Shown here: positions 8,576 to 9,848 of the stretch, in pieces
Numbering within the stretch: the stretch's first letter is position 1
How the letters are laid out: every line of letters starts with the position of its first letter
Assembly (NCBI GenBank): GCA_002451055.1
Contig: DKBD01000220.1
Span: 1 to 9,848, forward strand
Length of the DNA stretch: 9,848 nucleotides
Source: Nitrospira sp. UBA6909
Lineage (GTDB): Bacteria; Nitrospirota; Nitrospiria; Nitrospirales; Nitrospiraceae
Reading direction: 5' to 3'
The notes under the pieces: model-generated
Database searches by the model: none
Told to the model about the DNA's origin: nothing
Seen by the model: only the letters and a program-made list of their open reading frames with translations
Made by a program: the position numbers and the translations under genes

Positions 8576-9410
8576 CGTCGAAGAGCATGTGAGGGCTCTC
8601 GGTGAGATCGAGGGTATCATGGTAGCCATGAAGAATCTCGCGCTGATGGAGAGTCACAAGTTGAACCGGGTCTTGACGATGCAGCATCGCGTCGTGGAGG
8701 AAATCGAGACAGCCGGACGGGAGTTCCTGTCGTATCATCCAAACTTCACACCGGATTCCTCAGGCCATGATCTCTTTCTGGTTATCGGGGCGGAGCGGGG
8801 CTTTTGTGGCGATTTCAACGACCGTCTGCTGTCGGTATTGGACCGCCATCTTCGGGCGACTGGCGACCAAAACCCGGTCCTGATTGTTGTAGGGCGAAAA
8901 CTCCTGCAACGGGCTGAACGGCACAAACGAATTGCGGCGTTCGTGGAGGGCCCTACCGTCGCGGACGAGGTGCCGTCGGTTCTGATGCGGGTGATTGAAC
9001 AGGTACGAGACGTCACGGCGCGGCACCCTAGAGAAGCAAGAGCGGCGGTGACAGCGGTGTATCATGATGCGGTGACGGAAGAGGTGATGATTCGGCCCCT
9101 CAGGCCGTTCCAACCCGCTCTCCCTGAAGCGAATGAACAGTCGTTCGCCCCAGTGCTGACACTTGAGCCGGACGTTTTCTTCGCTCAACTTGTAGACCTG
9201 TATCTCTTCTCGCTCCTGCACGCAATTGTTTACGACGCGTTGATGGCTGAGAGTCGTGCGCGCCTTGCCCACTTGGAATCGGCGCTGCAGCGTCTAGACG
9301 GGGACCGTGCGGAACTGTTGCGGAAGCGGAACATCCTCCGACAGGAGGAGATCACGGAAGAAATCGAGGTGTTGATGTTGAGCAGATTCACCCTGCCGCA
9401 TCGACAATGA
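8559..9410 (+). CDS. atpG: N-type ATPase F1 subunit gamma
   Basis: The protein has 283 residues, typical for gamma, the rotating shaft between c-ring and head. The N-terminal helix has the gamma-like [19 protein letters not shown] region, although the usual ITKAMxMVA signature is altered. The core element [11 protein letters not shown] at 77-87 corresponds to the conserved SDRGLCGGFN. The C-terminal helix shows [16 protein letters not shown], then [15 protein letters not shown], which corresponds to the conserved RQ-x-IT-x-E signature. Start ATG 8559 is within atpA (17-base overlap) with GTGAGGAA at 8541-8548 upstream; the longer in-frame reading from 8496 is entirely inside atpA and is rejected. 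It is the last ATPase gene, as in other N-ATPase operons. Confidence 0.92.
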   Translation: MSKRRDVEEHVRALGEIEGIMVAMKNLALMESHKLNRVLTMQHRVVEEIETAGREFLSYHPNFTPDSSGHDLFLVIGAERGFCGDFNDRLLSVLDRHLRATGDQNPVLIVVGRKLLQRAERHKRIAAFVEGPTVADEVPSVLMRVIEQVRDVTARHPREARAAVTAVYHDAVTEEVMIRPLRPFQPALPEANEQSFAPVLTLEPDVFFAQLVDLYLFSLLHAIVYDALMAESRARLAHLESALQRLDGDRAELLRKRNILRQEEITEEIEVLMLSRFTLPHRQ

Positions 9411-9441
9411 TTGAGTGGCTGCACAAAGAAAGGAGATCACC

Positions 9442-9627
9442 ATGCCAAAAGACCCTGTCTGTCAGATGGAGGTGGATGAGCGATCGGCGGCCGGACAGAC
9501 TACCTATAAAGGCACCACGTACTATTTTTGCGCGCCAGGCTGTCGGGAGGCGTTTGAGAAAGACCCGGAACAATATCTGCCGAAGCAGACGGATCTCCTG
9601 GGGCGGAACATTCGATCGAACGGGTGA
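9442..9627 (+). CDS. small YHS-domain protein
   Basis: The protein has 61 residues and is essentially one YHS domain: DPVCQMEV at 4-11, then YKGTTYYFCAPGCREAF, then DPEQYL. Cysteines C7, C30 and C34 are the likely metal ligands. YHS domains occur alone or at the N-terminus of copper and other heavy-metal P-type ATPases and are thought to bind metal ions. It is cytoplasmic, with no signal or membrane segment. AAAGGAG at 9429-9435, 6 bases before the ATG, is a strong ribosome binding site. It begins 31 bases after atpG without a visible terminator, so it may be transcribed with the ATPase genes. The next gene starts 6 bases after its stop. Confidence 0.85.
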   Translation: MPKDPVCQMEVDERSAAGQTTYKGTTYYFCAPGCREAFEKDPEQYLPKQTDLLGRNIRSNG

Positions 9628-9633
9628 TCCGAC

Positions 9634-9848
9634 ATGTCCATCATCCGCCAAGATCCGACGACGAAAGAGTGGGTCATCATCGCCGCAGAGCGGATGCGGC
9701 GGCCGCACGAATACAAGACCCTCGCCACTGGCCGCGCTCCCCAGACCGACGGCAGTCTCTGTCCGTTTTGTCCCGGTCATGAGACATCCACGCCTGACGA
9801 GGTGTTTCGAATCTCCGACCTGCGAGGGACGGGCTGGACCGTGCGTGT
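9634..9848 (+). CDS. galT: galactose-1-phosphate uridylyltransferase, 3'-truncated
   Basis: The first 71 residues are present and the gene runs off the window. The start MSIIRQDPTTKEWVIIAAER matches the GalT N-terminus (RxDP...WVIxAxxRxxRP). CPFCPGHE at 43-50, followed by TPDEV, corresponds to the zinc-binding CPFC element. GalT exchanges UMP between UDP-glucose and galactose 1-phosphate; related enzymes in non-galactose users can act as ADP- or UDP-sugar phosphorylases. The catalytic HxH lies beyond the window, so activity cannot be judged. ATG 9634 is 6 bases after the YHS gene stop with only a weak GGGTGA upstream, suggesting coupling. Confidence 0.87.
   Translation, partial: MSIIRQDPTTKEWVIIAAERMRRPHEYKTLATGRAPQTDGSLCPFCPGHETSTPDEVFRISDLRGTGWTVR

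Overview
The window reads as a GC-rich bacterial chromosome segment, with every gene on the + strand. The gene set points to a chemolithoautotroph of the Nitrospira type. It has a pyruvate:ferredoxin oxidoreductase-like subunit next to a ferredoxin-linked GltD-type flavoprotein, a BCAM0308-type zinc-ribbon protein, a small holin-like membrane protein of a kind I recall from Nitrospira, and an N-type ATPase operon. The lineage is an inference from recalled protein resemblance; no 16S or other phylogenetic marker is present.

Layout. (1) 2-577: the 3' part of a TPP-binding 2-oxoacid:ferredoxin oxidoreductase beta subunit. (2) 586-2211: a GltD-like FAD/NAD(P) protein with a C-terminal dicluster ferredoxin domain, 8 bases downstream. 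Together these could move electrons between a 2-oxoacid, ferredoxin and NAD(P)H. (3) 2285-2881: a BCAM0308-like protein with two CxxC pairs and a lysine/alanine-rich tail. (4) 2921-3178: an 85-residue membrane protein. (5) 3262-9410: a compact eight-gene ATP synthase/ATPase operon in the order beta (atpD), epsilon (atpC), AtpQ/AtpI-like, a (atpB), c (atpE), b (atpF), alpha (atpA), gamma (atpG). (6) 9442-9627: a small YHS-domain protein. (7) 9634-end: the start of a galactose-1-phosphate uridylyltransferase.

The D-C-Q-B-E-F-A-G order, with beta and epsilon first and no free delta gene, is the signature of N-ATPases, the laterally transferred second rotary ATPase found beside the housekeeping F-ATPase in many bacteria. 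The enzyme here should sit in the cytoplasmic membrane and couple ATP hydrolysis or synthesis to cation movement. It departs from the textbook N-ATPase in several ways. atpR is missing between atpQ and atpB. The c subunit keeps Glu63-Ser64 and Tyr68 but has Met30 where Na+-type rings have Gln and typical N-type rings have Glu. The alpha subunit has an altered P-loop. The b subunit carries a delta-like C-terminal region, which would explain the absent delta gene. These changes make ion specificity and c-ring assembly the most interesting questions here.

The ATPase genes are tightly coupled: 4-base start/stop overlaps at D/C and C/Q, longer overlaps at B/E, F/A and A/G, and only a 3-base gap at Q/B. 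The 83-base gap before atpD is the likeliest place for a promoter. No convincing terminator was seen. No tRNA, rRNA, CRISPR array or insertion sequence was found, and no gene-free stretch exceeds 100 bases.
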